A stretch of 64,000 bases of DNA from Qipengyuania sp. S6317L1 (GTDB lineage Bacteria > Pseudomonadota > Alphaproteobacteria > Sphingomonadales > Sphingomonadaceae). Positions within the stretch are counted from its first letter, which is position 1, and every line of letters begins with the position of its first letter. Below the pieces are notes generated by a model. The model ran no database searches, was not told where the DNA came from, and saw only the letters and a program-made list of their open reading frames with translations. The position numbers and the translations under genes are program-made. Below, piece by piece: positions 53,874 to 62,158 of this stretch. The stretch spans positions 248,001 through 312,000 of the forward strand of contig NZ_JALKAJ010000002.1 of the NCBI RefSeq assembly GCF_023015615.1, in the 5' to 3' direction.

Positions 53874-55193
53874 ATGCGCATTTGGCTCAAAGATGATGTC
53901 TTGAGGCGCGTCATGCGCAACACCGGCATGCTCGGCGTTGGCAAAGTGGGAGGTGCGGTTCTGCACCTTGCCTCAATTGCCGTGACTGCGCGGGTTCTCG
54001 ATCTCAATGAGTTCGGCCTCCTGATGCTTTTTCGCAGCCTTGCACAAGGGCTTGCCGCTTTCGCCAAGTTCCAGTCATGGCAAGCCATGGTCCATTTCGG
54101 CGCCGCTTCCTATGAAGCGAACCATATGGGAGAGGTGCGCAGCCTCTGGTTTCGCCTTGCGACTATCGACTTCGTCGTCGGGTTCGTAGCCATGGCACTT
54201 GGTGGTGTACTGGCCTTTGGCGCGGGTGAAACGCTCAGCATTCCAGCCGAATTCGCCTCTGTCGCGGCCCTCTACTGTCTCATCGTGCCCTTACAGGTGG
54301 CAGGCACGCCCACAGGCATTCTTCGCCTCGCCGACCGCTTTGACCTGATGGCTTGGCAAAGCCTTGTGACCCCGGCAGTCCGCTTGATCGGGGTGAGCAT
54401 CGCCTATTTATTCGGCACACCGCTTTGGGCGGTGGTCCTCGCTTGGGTCTTATCCGACATATTGGGCGACGCGTTTCTCTGGGTCTGCGCCATTATTGTC
54501 GCCAAAGCGAAGGGCATTATCTCAGCAGGAGGATCAACTGCGCCAACCACGATCCCCTCGAACCTTTTGTGGCGCTATCTCCTCGGCACCAATTTCAACG
54601 CCTCGCTTCAACAAGGGGCCTTGCCGCTCTTGACGCTCGTTATCGGAGGGGCTCTCGGAGCTTCGGCGGCCGGAACTTATCGCCTTGCCCAGACCTTGCT
54701 CGAAGCCGTGTTCGCCCCTGTCGAACTCGCCATGCGCAGTCTTTTTCCGGAGATATCCAAACTGCAGGCGGCAACGGGCGCACGCTTGAAAGAGGTCATG
54801 CGCCATGTGGGCTCGACCCTGCTGTTCGTCTCCATCCCGGCGAGCCTCGTCCTGTATTTCGGAGCCGACATCATCGTTGCCCTCATCGCAGGTGAAGCCT
54901 ATTCGGGAGCCGGACAGCTTTTGTCTCTCCTTGCATGGACACTTCCTGCGCTTTTCCTCGCAGCGATTTGCGAAACCTTCATGCTGGGAAGCGGCAGATC
55001 GCTTGCACCGGTCCTATCGCGGATCACCATTGTCGGGTCGGTGCTTGCGGTTATTTTTCTCAGCGCAAAAGAGTTGGATCTTGCTGGTCTGGGATCAACG
55101 ATCCTGCTTGCTAGCTATGCAGGGCTGCTCGTGCTTCTTGTGCCGACCGGTCTTGCTCTTCTTGGCAAACGGCAGACTGGGGCTCAGAAATAG
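53874..55193 (+). CDS. Polysaccharide flippase (Wzx/MATE-like)
   Basis: 439 residues, about twelve to fourteen membrane helices of the O-antigen/teichoic acid export type: RVLDLNEFGLLMLFRSLAQGLAAF near the start and repeated Gly/Ala-rich helices. Likely flips lipid-linked oligosaccharide to the periplasm. ATG 53874 chosen over an upstream in-frame TTG. Its final 83 bases overlap the convergent nucleotidyltransferase gene, an unusually long overlap that deserves checking. Confidence 0.88.
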   Translation: MRIWLKDDVLRRVMRNTGMLGVGKVGGAVLHLASIAVTARVLDLNEFGLLMLFRSLAQGLAAFAKFQSWQAMVHFGAASYEANHMGEVRSLWFRLATIDFVVGFVAMALGGVLAFGAGETLSIPAEFASVAALYCLIVPLQVAGTPTGILRLADRFDLMAWQSLVTPAVRLIGVSIAYLFGTPLWAVVLAWVLSDILGDAFLWVCAIIVAKAKGIISAGGSTAPTTIPSNLLWRYLLGTNFNASLQQGALPLLTLVIGGALGASAAGTYRLAQTLLEAVFAPVELAMRSLFPEISKLQAATGARLKEVMRHVGSTLLFVSIPASLVLYFGADIIVALIAGEAYSGAGQLLSLLAWTLPALFLAAICETFMLGSGRSLAPVLSRITIVGSVLAVIFLSAKELDLAGLGSTILLASYAGLLVLLVPTGLALLGKRQTGAQK

Positions 55194-56016
55194 CGGGCTT
55201 GGCGGGGCGTTCATCGTGCAGGCGTTGCGCCAAGATTTGTCTGACCAGTTCAAGATCCTCGGGCTTATCGACGTCAATCGGCGCTTCGGCATCCAGTACA
55301 ATGGGTTTGGCAACCAGCCCCATTTTACGGCTTGCCATGCCAAGGCCTTTCTCAAAACCAACCCGCCGGAGTAGAAATGCCAGGAAGAGCGAGGGGCCAA
55401 AACTGGCAATCAGTTTGATGCCCTTCTTTCGATCCTGTTCGACCTCGCGCCAGTGGTCGATTGCGGGCAGACATAGATCGCTGTTGAAGGCGAACAGGTT
55501 CGCGCCCGAATAATGCCCATCCCTGAATTTGAGCCATGTGCGCCGTGTACCGGGAAAGCGGCTTTCAACGACAGAACGCTCGCTCACGCCGACACCAATG
55601 TCGCAACCTCCTGCGCATGACAAGAAACTCTGCACCCTTCGCCCAGTCAAAAGGGCATTGTCCGCCGTGGTTACCAGAACCGGCCAAGGTGCGTCAGGGG
55701 TCCCGAGTATGGATCGCAGACTGCTGGCAATGCCATTGCCGCTGGTCATTAGTGCAATCCTTGGGTCGCTCAAAAGATCGGAAGGCTCACCGCTTGATAT
55801 GAGGCCGGTGTCCTGCGCAAGGACAACCACCCTCGCAACGCGATCACTGTCGAGCAGCGCACGCACCACCCGCGATAACATCGTACGACCTTCAATTTCG
55901 ATCAGAGCCTTGGCGGGCACGCCAAGCCCCTTTGCCAGCGGATCGCCGTCCGGGCGCTCGCCTGCGAGAACGATCGCTGTCCAATCGCGCATTTTGGCTG
56001 GGTCTATGTCTTGCAT
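55111..56016 (-). CDS. Nucleotidyltransferase (MobA-like NTP transferase)
   Basis: About 301 residues. Rossmann-like fold with TAIVLAGERPDGDPLAKGLGVPAKALIEIEGRTMLSRV, the NTP-binding loop and lysine of nucleotidyltransferases; later TTADNALLTGRRV and APIDVDKPEDL resemble the metal-binding region. It could make a sugar-nucleotide or CDP-type donor for the glycan cluster. The C-terminal tail lies in the overlap with the flippase gene. ATG 56016 (also 55992) chosen. Confidence 0.78.
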   Translation of the reverse strand: MQDIDPAKMRDWTAIVLAGERPDGDPLAKGLGVPAKALIEIEGRTMLSRVVRALLDSDRVARVVVLAQDTGLISSGEPSDLLSDPRIALMTSGNGIASSLRSILGTPDAPWPVLVTTADNALLTGRRVQSFLSCAGGCDIGVGVSERSVVESRFPGTRRTWLKFRDGHYSGANLFAFNSDLCLPAIDHWREVEQDRKKGIKLIASFGPSLFLAFLLRRVGFEKGLGMASRKMGLVAKPIVLDAEAPIDVDKPEDLELVRQILAQRLHDERPAKPAISEPQSAVCQEEQDRSAQEARAALHS

Positions 56017-56273
56017 TCTGGGTGACAAAACTTTGCTCCGAATGGTTCGCTACCGAAACAAAGACGAATAGGCTGACGAGTTCCCTTTGCCATGGCCTAA
56101 AACGAGAGGCTATCCAAGTGGCGAAGGCGTTTCCGCGATGAATAGCCCCGCCTTGGAGACAAAAGAGAACCGCGTGGCCGAGCGAGATGAGGCGCTGATT
56201 GATCAACAATAGGCAAGGCGCGAAATAGCCTGGCGCGGTGAAACCGCCACCAACCGGTTCGATGAGACCCGTT
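56017..56273. other. Intergenic gap
   Basis: 257 bases between the nucleotidyltransferase and topoisomerase genes. A 24-codon plus-strand frame (56139-56213) has no good ribosome site and is not called. A weak hairpin, GCGGT/ACCGC, lies after the topoisomerase stop without a T-run. Nothing else is evident. Confidence 0.35.
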
Positions 56274-57326
56274 CTACTGCACCAGTTCCAATCCTTGCGC
56301 CTTGGCGAGATAGCCCAGCATTGCTGTTTCCGTCTTTGTGAGGTCAGGCGCGCTCTGCTCTACGCTCCCCACGGCTTGGCGTTTTTTATATGATGCGTCT
56401 CGCAAGGAAATGACGGCTGGGTGGATATAGCTGTTTCTGGCAATGGTGGGGGTGTTGCGCAGCACGTTCGCTGCTTCTTCGCTCATTGCTTTGATGGTCG
56501 GTTTTTCGACGCTGATACACAGTTCGAAGGCAGCAAGCGTCCCTGCCCAGGTGCGAAAAGTCTTGGCGGTGATGTGCTCGCTATCTGCAACATCCTGAAG
56601 CCAGTCGTTCACATGTTCAGAACGCGCGCAATAGATTTCGCCATCAGACCCGATGTAGCGGAAAAGTTCCTTTCCCGGCAATTCATCAATCTTCTCAAGA
56701 ATTTGGAGCAGCCGGCGATCACTGATCTGGCGACGAACCCGCTTTCCACCCTTCGCGGTGTAATCCAGGCGAATAGCGTCATCAGTCATTTTTACATTGC
56801 GTTGTTCAAGCGTGCAGGCGCCGACCACATCGCCCTCGCCCGTGCTGCTCCCAATACGCAAAGGCGCGTTGTCGAGCAGCCGAACGAGCGCTGAGATAAC
56901 AAGCTCTTTATCCGGTTCACCAACTTCGCGAAAGACGCGCCGCACCCGGCGCCGGATTCTCGGCAAGGCGGCTCCAAATTCGACTAGCCGGTTGAACTTG
57001 GTTTGCTCCCGGAATGCGCGCCAGTTGTCGTGGTATCTGTATTGTTTGCGGCCAGCATCATCCACGCCGGTCGCTTGCAAATGGCCGTTAGATTGTGGGC
57101 ATATCCACACCTCACGCCACGCGGGCGGCAAGCCCAAAGCTTTCACCCGAGCCAGTTCGGTTTCGCATTTCAAAGCGCGACCGTCTGTATTGAAGTAAAC
57201 GAAGTCGTCCTTTTTGCGTTTTCGCGCAATACCGTTGTCGCTTTCCTCGACGTAAATCAGGTCATCGGGCAGCTGTTTGTCGCCTGCCGTAAGATCCATC
57301 ATTTGCAAGGCAGCGACAACGGTCAT
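56274..57326 (-). CDS. DNA topoisomerase IB (poxvirus type)
   Basis: 350 residues. Relaxes DNA supercoils by forming a 3'-phosphotyrosyl link. The N-terminal DNA-binding part precedes the catalytic domain with the Arg/Lys/His pentad region (ALVRLLDNAPLRIG, YTAKGGKRVRRQI, TAKTFRTWAGTLAAF) and the catalytic Tyr300 in NSYIHPAV. The start at ATG 57326 may be slightly upstream of the true one. It lies downstream of the host-attachment gene in a group of stress-associated families. Confidence 0.92.
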   Translation of the reverse strand: MTVVAALQMMDLTAGDKQLPDDLIYVEESDNGIARKRKKDDFVYFNTDGRALKCETELARVKALGLPPAWREVWICPQSNGHLQATGVDDAGRKQYRYHDNWRAFREQTKFNRLVEFGAALPRIRRRVRRVFREVGEPDKELVISALVRLLDNAPLRIGSSTGEGDVVGACTLEQRNVKMTDDAIRLDYTAKGGKRVRRQISDRRLLQILEKIDELPGKELFRYIGSDGEIYCARSEHVNDWLQDVADSEHITAKTFRTWAGTLAAFELCISVEKPTIKAMSEEAANVLRNTPTIARNSYIHPAVISLRDASYKKRQAVGSVEQSAPDLTKTETAMLGYLAKAQGLELVQ

Positions 57327-57377
57327 GTAGTTGGCTCATACGTAAAGGGTCTCAGGTTCATGAGGCCCGAAATCGAC

Positions 57378-57863
57378 TTAGGCGTTTTCGGCGATGATCT
57401 TCTCGATATCTGCCATGTCATGGTTTGTGAGATCCTTGTCGATCTCGGCCACGATGCGCTTTTCGACCTCCTGGTGCCATTCCTTGCGCAATTCACCCAA
57501 GGTCGAAGGGTCGGCCGCGACAATCAGCTCGTCAAATTCGCCGCGATGCGCCCGCTTGTAAAGCATATCGGCAAGGTCGTGCGCGAAGCGATCCTTGGCG
57601 AGCTGGTGCCAATCGGTATCGTCCACGGCGGACTTGTGACCTGTGCCGTCGAACATGCGCCCGCGGCGGTTGGCCGCCTGTTCGCGTGTTGGCGGATTAT
57701 CCTGTTCCTTCTTACGCTCAACATCGAGGTGGGGCGTCTTGGCATCGCCGATATTGCGCATGAACAATGCCTTTTCCCCATCTGCAACCAGGACAAGGCA
57801 GCCTCTTGCGATGTTGCTTGAATCATCGTTCAAATCGGGAAGCTTTTGCGTTTCATAGACCAT
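57378..57863 (-). CDS. Host attachment / baeRF-like protein
   Basis: 161 residues matching the 'host attachment protein' family (AtsE-like): CLVLVADGEKALFMRN near the start, RGRMFDGTGHKSAVDDTDWHQLAKDRFAHDLADML, and FDELIVAADPSTLGELRKEW, which is the archaeal/bacterial eRF1-like (baeRF) core. The name came from Agrobacterium attachment work; the actual role is unclear and may be RNA or translation related. Topoisomerase IB follows 51 bases later on the same strand. Confidence 0.85.
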   Translation of the reverse strand: MVYETQKLPDLNDDSSNIARGCLVLVADGEKALFMRNIGDAKTPHLDVERKKEQDNPPTREQAANRRGRMFDGTGHKSAVDDTDWHQLAKDRFAHDLADMLYKRAHRGEFDELIVAADPSTLGELRKEWHQEVEKRIVAEIDKDLTNHDMADIEKIIAENA

Positions 57864-58245
57864 TGCGGATCTCCTTTTCCTGTGTGTTACAAATCGATAG
57901 TGCGCGGGTCGCGCGCCCCGGCGTTAGCGACCGGTTCGGAACAAGCGTTCAAGAAAGCCCGGCTCTTCAAGTGGTTGAATTCGGCCGTACTTCATATACC
58001 GCAGCGAGGCGTCGCTATAAGGGCGCGGAGCAGTCCATTGATCAGGTTTACTGCTGTGAATCGATGCCGGTGTCATAGAGTAATTCCTTTAATAGTCAGG
58101 CTCATGCAGCGCCCCTGTTGAGGCCCATGCCACGCTTCGCCCGGTTTCCCCGTCTTGTAATAAGATCAATCAATCGACGTGCGATTGGTTCCAAATATCG
58201 CAAGAGAAATGACAACCAACGCCCGTTGCTTGCATCGTACGCAGC
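57864..58245. other. Intergenic gap without a clear gene
   Basis: 382 bases between the DUF2945 and host-attachment genes. The right-hand gene ends here and the left-hand gene starts here, so only the host-attachment promoter is expected. Short plus-strand frames around 57767-58121 overlap each other in several frames and look non-coding. No tRNA-like or terminator-like structure is obvious. Confidence 0.4.
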
Positions 58246-58461
58246 TTACGCCTTGCGGACCTCCGAATGGCTCTTGAAAACCTCCTGCCCGTCGTTCTGC
58301 TCGATCTTGTATGACGGGCAATCTTCGCTGGCATCGCGCGTTACTTCGTTGCCATCGATCTTAAGCGTGCGCTTCTGCGTATAGACCTGCTTGACCTCGC
58401 CGCTGGCTGTCCCATCGCCCCAGTCCCACTGGACCTTGGTTCCTTCCGAATATCCACTCAT
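58246..58461 (-). CDS. DUF2945 (HVA1/TUDOR-like) protein
   Basis: 71 residues. Entire protein is a small DUF2945 domain: GTKVQWDWGDGTASGEVKQVYTQKRTLKIDGNEVTRDASEDCPSYKIEQNDGQEVFKSHSEV. Fold type is a TUDOR-like barrel found in 'hypervirulence associated' proteins; the function is unknown. Its ATG is preceded by AGGAAGAGAG. It follows the NAD(P)-binding protein gene by 32 bases on the same strand. Confidence 0.88.
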   Translation of the reverse strand: MSGYSEGTKVQWDWGDGTASGEVKQVYTQKRTLKIDGNEVTRDASEDCPSYKIEQNDGQEVFKSHSEVRKA

Positions 58462-58493
58462 ACTCTCTTCCTTTCCGACTTGATTGGTTGGAG

Positions 58494-59171
58494 TTAAACG
58501 ATTTCCTGAACGACGGCTTTGACCGAGGTGTGTTCGTCATCTTCGGGTGACGCCACCGCCGGCTTTTCATTGATCCATTGGTCATTCTCGACTGCGTCGA
58601 GCATAAGTTTTGCGATGTCGCCTGTTCTGCTGCGGATCAGATCCTCGCGAATAACGCGGTCGGTGATGACGGCATCGGGCGACGGGTCTGCATCCATGAT
58701 CCAGCCGGGGCGAACCGCGGTCCAGCGCAGGTTATCAAGCCGCGTCAGCTGCGCCTCCATATCCTCCATCTGTTTGAAGACCATCGACAAAGCCGGAAGC
58801 GTTGCCTGAAAATGCGCAGGGCCACGGTCGAGCGTTTCAACAAAGGTCGCTGAAACCACTATCAGGCGATCGATGGACGCTACTTTCATAGCGCCCGCGA
58901 TGCGCAGCGTGCCTTTGGTATAAAGGGGCGGAGGGTCAAACAAGGTCGCAGGATCATTGCCAACCCCAAGGCACGAGACAACGGCGCTCGATCCTTCAAG
59001 CGCGTCTGTCAGGTCGTCTTTGAGGACATCAGCCTGAACAGTGGTCACCTTGGAGTGGGCATGGCTCGTCCCGTTATGTGAAATCGCCTTTACATCGAAG
59101 CCGCGCTGCGCGGCTTGATCCACAACGCGCGAACCCACGCGGCCGGTGGCTCCGAAAACGGTGATCTGCAT
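58494..59171 (-). CDS. NAD(P)-binding (NmrA/SDR-like) protein
   Basis: 225 residues. Rossmann opening QITVFGATGRVGSRVVDQA is followed by the atypical-SDR layout (VVSCLGVGNDPATLF, IDRLIVVSATFVET, WTAVRPGWIMDADPS). No full catalytic YxxxK is apparent, so it may be a reductase or a redox sensor as in NmrA. ATG 59171 preferred to a TTG two codons earlier. Upstream of DUF2945 on the same strand. Confidence 0.86.
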   Translation of the reverse strand: MQITVFGATGRVGSRVVDQAAQRGFDVKAISHNGTSHAHSKVTTVQADVLKDDLTDALEGSSAVVSCLGVGNDPATLFDPPPLYTKGTLRIAGAMKVASIDRLIVVSATFVETLDRGPAHFQATLPALSMVFKQMEDMEAQLTRLDNLRWTAVRPGWIMDADPSPDAVITDRVIREDLIRSRTGDIAKLMLDAVENDQWINEKPAVASPEDDEHTSVKAVVQEIV

Positions 59172-59248
59172 GCTCAATATCTTTCTATGCTTGTCGCACC
59201 ATCGAAGCGGTGCGTTTAAATTTTACGCTTGCTCCGCCCCAGTGACGT

Positions 59249-59650
59249 CTATCCGGTGATAGCCTTTGTGATTGCGATCGAGGCCGCGCTTGCCGTGCCG
59301 GTTGCAAATGCGCCCCAAAGGATGTCGATAATGCTGACTTTGGTGGACCAGGTTTTCAGCACACCCTGGCTGGTGAGATCATAGGTCGCATAACACAGCC
59401 CGCCCAGCAGCAGCCCGTCGAGAAGCGCCGCTCCAACGCCGCCTTGCACAAGCGCGGGGGCAAGAACGAACCAGGCCATCCCCGCAAGATAAATGAAATA
59501 GAAGATAAGAGCCGGAGCCATCCGGAAATCCTCTGCCATCACTTCGCCGATATTCGGGCGGTAGAGATTTGAACCTGCCCAACTCAGCCAGAGCGCATCC
59601 AAAGCTCCAAAAATGATAGCAGCACAAAGGATGGCGATAGCCAATTGCAT
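59249..59650 (-). CDS. DUF2177 family membrane protein
   Basis: 133 residues with four membrane segments: LAIAILCAAIIFGALDALWLSWAG, APALIFYFIYLAGMAWFVLAPALV, AALLDGLLLGGLCYATYDLTS and SIIDILWGAFATGTASAASIAITK. Matches DUF2177, an inner-membrane family of unknown function. The ATG at 59650 has GGAGA eight to ten bases upstream. A GGAAC box about 67 bases upstream is a weak candidate for a stress sigma-factor -35 element. Confidence 0.85.
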   Translation of the reverse strand: MQLAIAILCAAIIFGALDALWLSWAGSNLYRPNIGEVMAEDFRMAPALIFYFIYLAGMAWFVLAPALVQGGVGAALLDGLLLGGLCYATYDLTSQGVLKTWSTKVSIIDILWGAFATGTASAASIAITKAITG

Positions 59651-59762
59651 GTCGGGGTCTCCTGATCGGTGTTCCCCGTATTTACCGCAAGCCGGCGCTT
59701 TCGTTCCCAACACTAAGCATTGCAGGGCCCGGTGCATCGTAGCCTGGCATCATGCGCCAAAG

Positions 59763-61022
59763 CTATTTTTGCACTTCTTGCTCGCGCTCCACAGTGACGC
59801 GCGCGATATGGTTTGTGCCTGACTGATGGATCAACAACGATTGGCCATCCAATGAGGTGCGCATGTGGCGTAATATCCCGCCGAAAAATTCGCCGCTCGA
59901 AGGGGTACCAGAGGGTATCGGCCAGCTTTGAAACGTTTCGGTTTCGGGCTCAAACCGGACCAGCATATCGGGCCGCACACCGCTTTCATTATACCACACC
60001 GCGCCATCAAAGATTGCGATGGCATACGGGTGAGATTTGGGGCCACTGGGCGATGGCCATTCCTTGATTGCACCGGTTTCGGGGTCATAGCGCCCTAGAC
60101 GGCCCAGCCCCGAATTGACCCACCAGATCATGCCGTTTTCATCGATATCGAGGCGACGCACCGTGGTCCCTTCTTCGGGCAGAGTGACCTCGGTGACTTC
60201 CATCGTCTCCGGGTCCGCTCGCAAAAGGCAATTGGCACCGTTGCACGCGACCCATATCGTTCCGTCACGGGCGATCTTCACGCCGTATGGACGGGAATTC
60301 TCGCGCGGGCTGGGAACGAGCCTGACTTCGCCGCTCGCCGGATCGAGGCGACCGATCATATTGCTGCCCTGAAGGCTGAACCACATTATCCCTTCCGCAT
60401 CGAATTCTGCCGTGTGCGGGTCGCGCGCGGCGGGATCGGGCATGGGAAATTCCGTGATTTCAGTTGTTTCGGGATCAAACCGGCCAATGGTTGCATTGCG
60501 GTTGCCGGTGTACCAGGCATAGCCGTTGGGCCCGATATTGACAGAGTGCGGCTTTGCCCCTGTGGGGAGGCGAAACTCCTCCATCCGGCCCGACTGGGGA
60601 TCAAGCCTTCCGAGGATATCGCCCCATTGGCCCACCCACCAGATTTTCCCATCCGGCGCTTCGACCGGGTCGCGCGAGCGTTGGCCCAACGTTGGCACCT
60701 GCCATTGCTCGAACCGGATCGAGATATCCCCGTCCACCGGGGTCGATGCCCGGTTGCCGCTTGGCGGAAAATTGCCAGCGAGATAGTCGAGAATTTGCCC
60801 TTCCATCTCGCGATTGCGCGAAAGGTCGATCATGGTCGCGGTAAGCGCCTGCCAATCCTCGCGGCTATAGCCAGAACTGCGCTCAATCAGTTGCGGGCTA
60901 TGGCACGTGCCGCACACCGCTTCGACCAGAACCTTGCCCTCCCCATCGGGCAAGGCATGCGCGCTTGGAGAGAACGCAAACAGGGCAAGAACAAAAAGCG
61001 AGCGAACAGCGTTGCGGAGCAT
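59763..61022 (-). CDS. Cytochrome c fused to a virginiamycin B lyase-like propeller
   Basis: 419 residues. After a signal peptide (ending SAHALP), a CGTCH haem motif (C37, C40, H41) forms a small c-type cytochrome domain (about 25-90). The rest is a beta-propeller whose repeats read like DGKIWWVGQWGDILGRLDPQSGRMEEF, NGYAWYTGNRNATIGRFDPETTEITEF and so on, the pattern of streptogramin/virginiamycin B lyases. Start ATG 61022 (MLRNAVRSL) has a clean signal; the frame extends upstream without one. Periplasmic. Vgb family members are C-O lyases, but with a haem domain the role is probably different and unknown. Confidence 0.82.
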   Translation of the reverse strand: MLRNAVRSLFVLALFAFSPSAHALPDGEGKVLVEAVCGTCHSPQLIERSSGYSREDWQALTATMIDLSRNREMEGQILDYLAGNFPPSGNRASTPVDGDISIRFEQWQVPTLGQRSRDPVEAPDGKIWWVGQWGDILGRLDPQSGRMEEFRLPTGAKPHSVNIGPNGYAWYTGNRNATIGRFDPETTEITEFPMPDPAARDPHTAEFDAEGIMWFSLQGSNMIGRLDPASGEVRLVPSPRENSRPYGVKIARDGTIWVACNGANCLLRADPETMEVTEVTLPEEGTTVRRLDIDENGMIWWVNSGLGRLGRYDPETGAIKEWPSPSGPKSHPYAIAIFDGAVWYNESGVRPDMLVRFEPETETFQSWPIPSGTPSSGEFFGGILRHMRTSLDGQSLLIHQSGTNHIARVTVEREQEVQK

Positions 61023-61123
61023 GGCGATGCCTTTGGTTGCAAGGGGTCTTTGCGACGATAATTGCAGGCAATCGCAATGCAAGGCCCAACCCACCTGCGG
61101 GGCGGTGCAAGCCCAGCGGAAAG

Positions 61124-62158
61124 TTACTCTCCCCGCCCAATCGCCTCGAGAATGGCTTGCCATGACACCAGCTTGAAGTTTTGCGCTTCGGGCCGGTTGT
61201 CGCCGTCCTGAGCCACGAACAATCCCTCTGGGTAAGACGGGCCAAAATTGCCCAGCGCAAGTTCAATCCCGTCCGTCTCTTCGGCGGAACCAATGGCGCT
61301 TTCGCCAATGCGGAAGCGGCCAAGCGCGGTCATGGCAGGCAGGGCGTAAACCGCATAGGCGTTGTCGCCCTGGCTCGATGCCACGAGATAGCCGCCATCG
61401 CTGCCGGCAGGTGCAAGAGCGAGCCCCTCCACATCAGCAACCAGCTGCTTATTGTCGATTGCCGCAACAAGACTGCCTCGCCCAGTGACGGTGTCAAAGC
61501 GCCAGATGCCGGCAGCTTCCTCGCCGACGTAAAGCGAGCGCGTGCGCGGATCGAACACGCAACCTTCGGGCTGCGTGGGAACGCTGGCAAAGGTGCTCGT
61601 GACGTTCGACCAACCATCGCCGTCGCGTTGCACAATGTTCAGTGCAATACGCCCGTCCTTGATCGGGCTGTACATGGTGACAGAGCCATCTTCGAGGGTC
61701 TCCCCCATGCAAAACCCGTAAGCTTCACCCGGCCCTGCATCGACCCTTGTGATCTCGCTCAAATTCCCGGTCGTCGTATCCAGCGACGCAAGCAAAATCT
61801 GGGCATTCACGGGATCGCCCCGGTCACTTGCCGCGACCAGAACCATGCCATTATCAAGCGTGATGAGATCAACGTTGTTGAGAAGCCCGGCCCGCAGGAA
61901 GCTGCGCACAGTGCCCTCAAGGTCATAAACGTAAAGCCCCGCCTTCTTGTCAGTTGCAACGATCAGGCTTGCCGCTGGATTGCTTTCATTACGCCAAATT
62001 GCAGGGTCATCGGCTGCATCCTCATTCGCGGTGCCCACAGGCTCGGTCTGTGCAAGGGCGCTAACCGAAACTGCAGGATCACCGTAAATCGGGGCGTTTG
62101 CGCATGCGGAAACCAGCCCCAAGGCCGCGATGGAAAGTACTCTCAAACTGCTCATCAT
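61124..62158 (-). CDS. Beta-propeller phytase lipoprotein
   Basis: 344 residues. The N-terminus has a lipobox (LGLVSAC, C19), so it is a cell-surface or periplasmic lipoprotein. The remainder matches Ca2+-dependent beta-propeller 3-phytases: DDPAIWRNESNPAASLIVATDKKAGLYVYDLEG, GEAYGFCMG, QPEGCVFDPRTRSLYVGEEAAGIW and ADVEGLALA. Removes phosphate from phytate. Its ATG overlaps the stop of the TonB receptor gene (TGATG), so receptor and enzyme are coupled. Confidence 0.92.
   Translation of the reverse strand: MMSSLRVLSIAALGLVSACANAPIYGDPAVSVSALAQTEPVGTANEDAADDPAIWRNESNPAASLIVATDKKAGLYVYDLEGTVRSFLRAGLLNNVDLITLDNGMVLVAASDRGDPVNAQILLASLDTTTGNLSEITRVDAGPGEAYGFCMGETLEDGSVTMYSPIKDGRIALNIVQRDGDGWSNVTSTFASVPTQPEGCVFDPRTRSLYVGEEAAGIWRFDTVTGRGSLVAAIDNKQLVADVEGLALAPAGSDGGYLVASSQGDNAYAVYALPAMTALGRFRIGESAIGSAEETDGIELALGNFGPSYPEGLFVAQDGDNRPEAQNFKLVSWQAILEAIGRGE

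Noticed and set aside
56139-56213. A 24-codon plus-strand frame in the gap before topoisomerase IB
   Set aside because: No convincing ribosome site and no known small protein resembles it.
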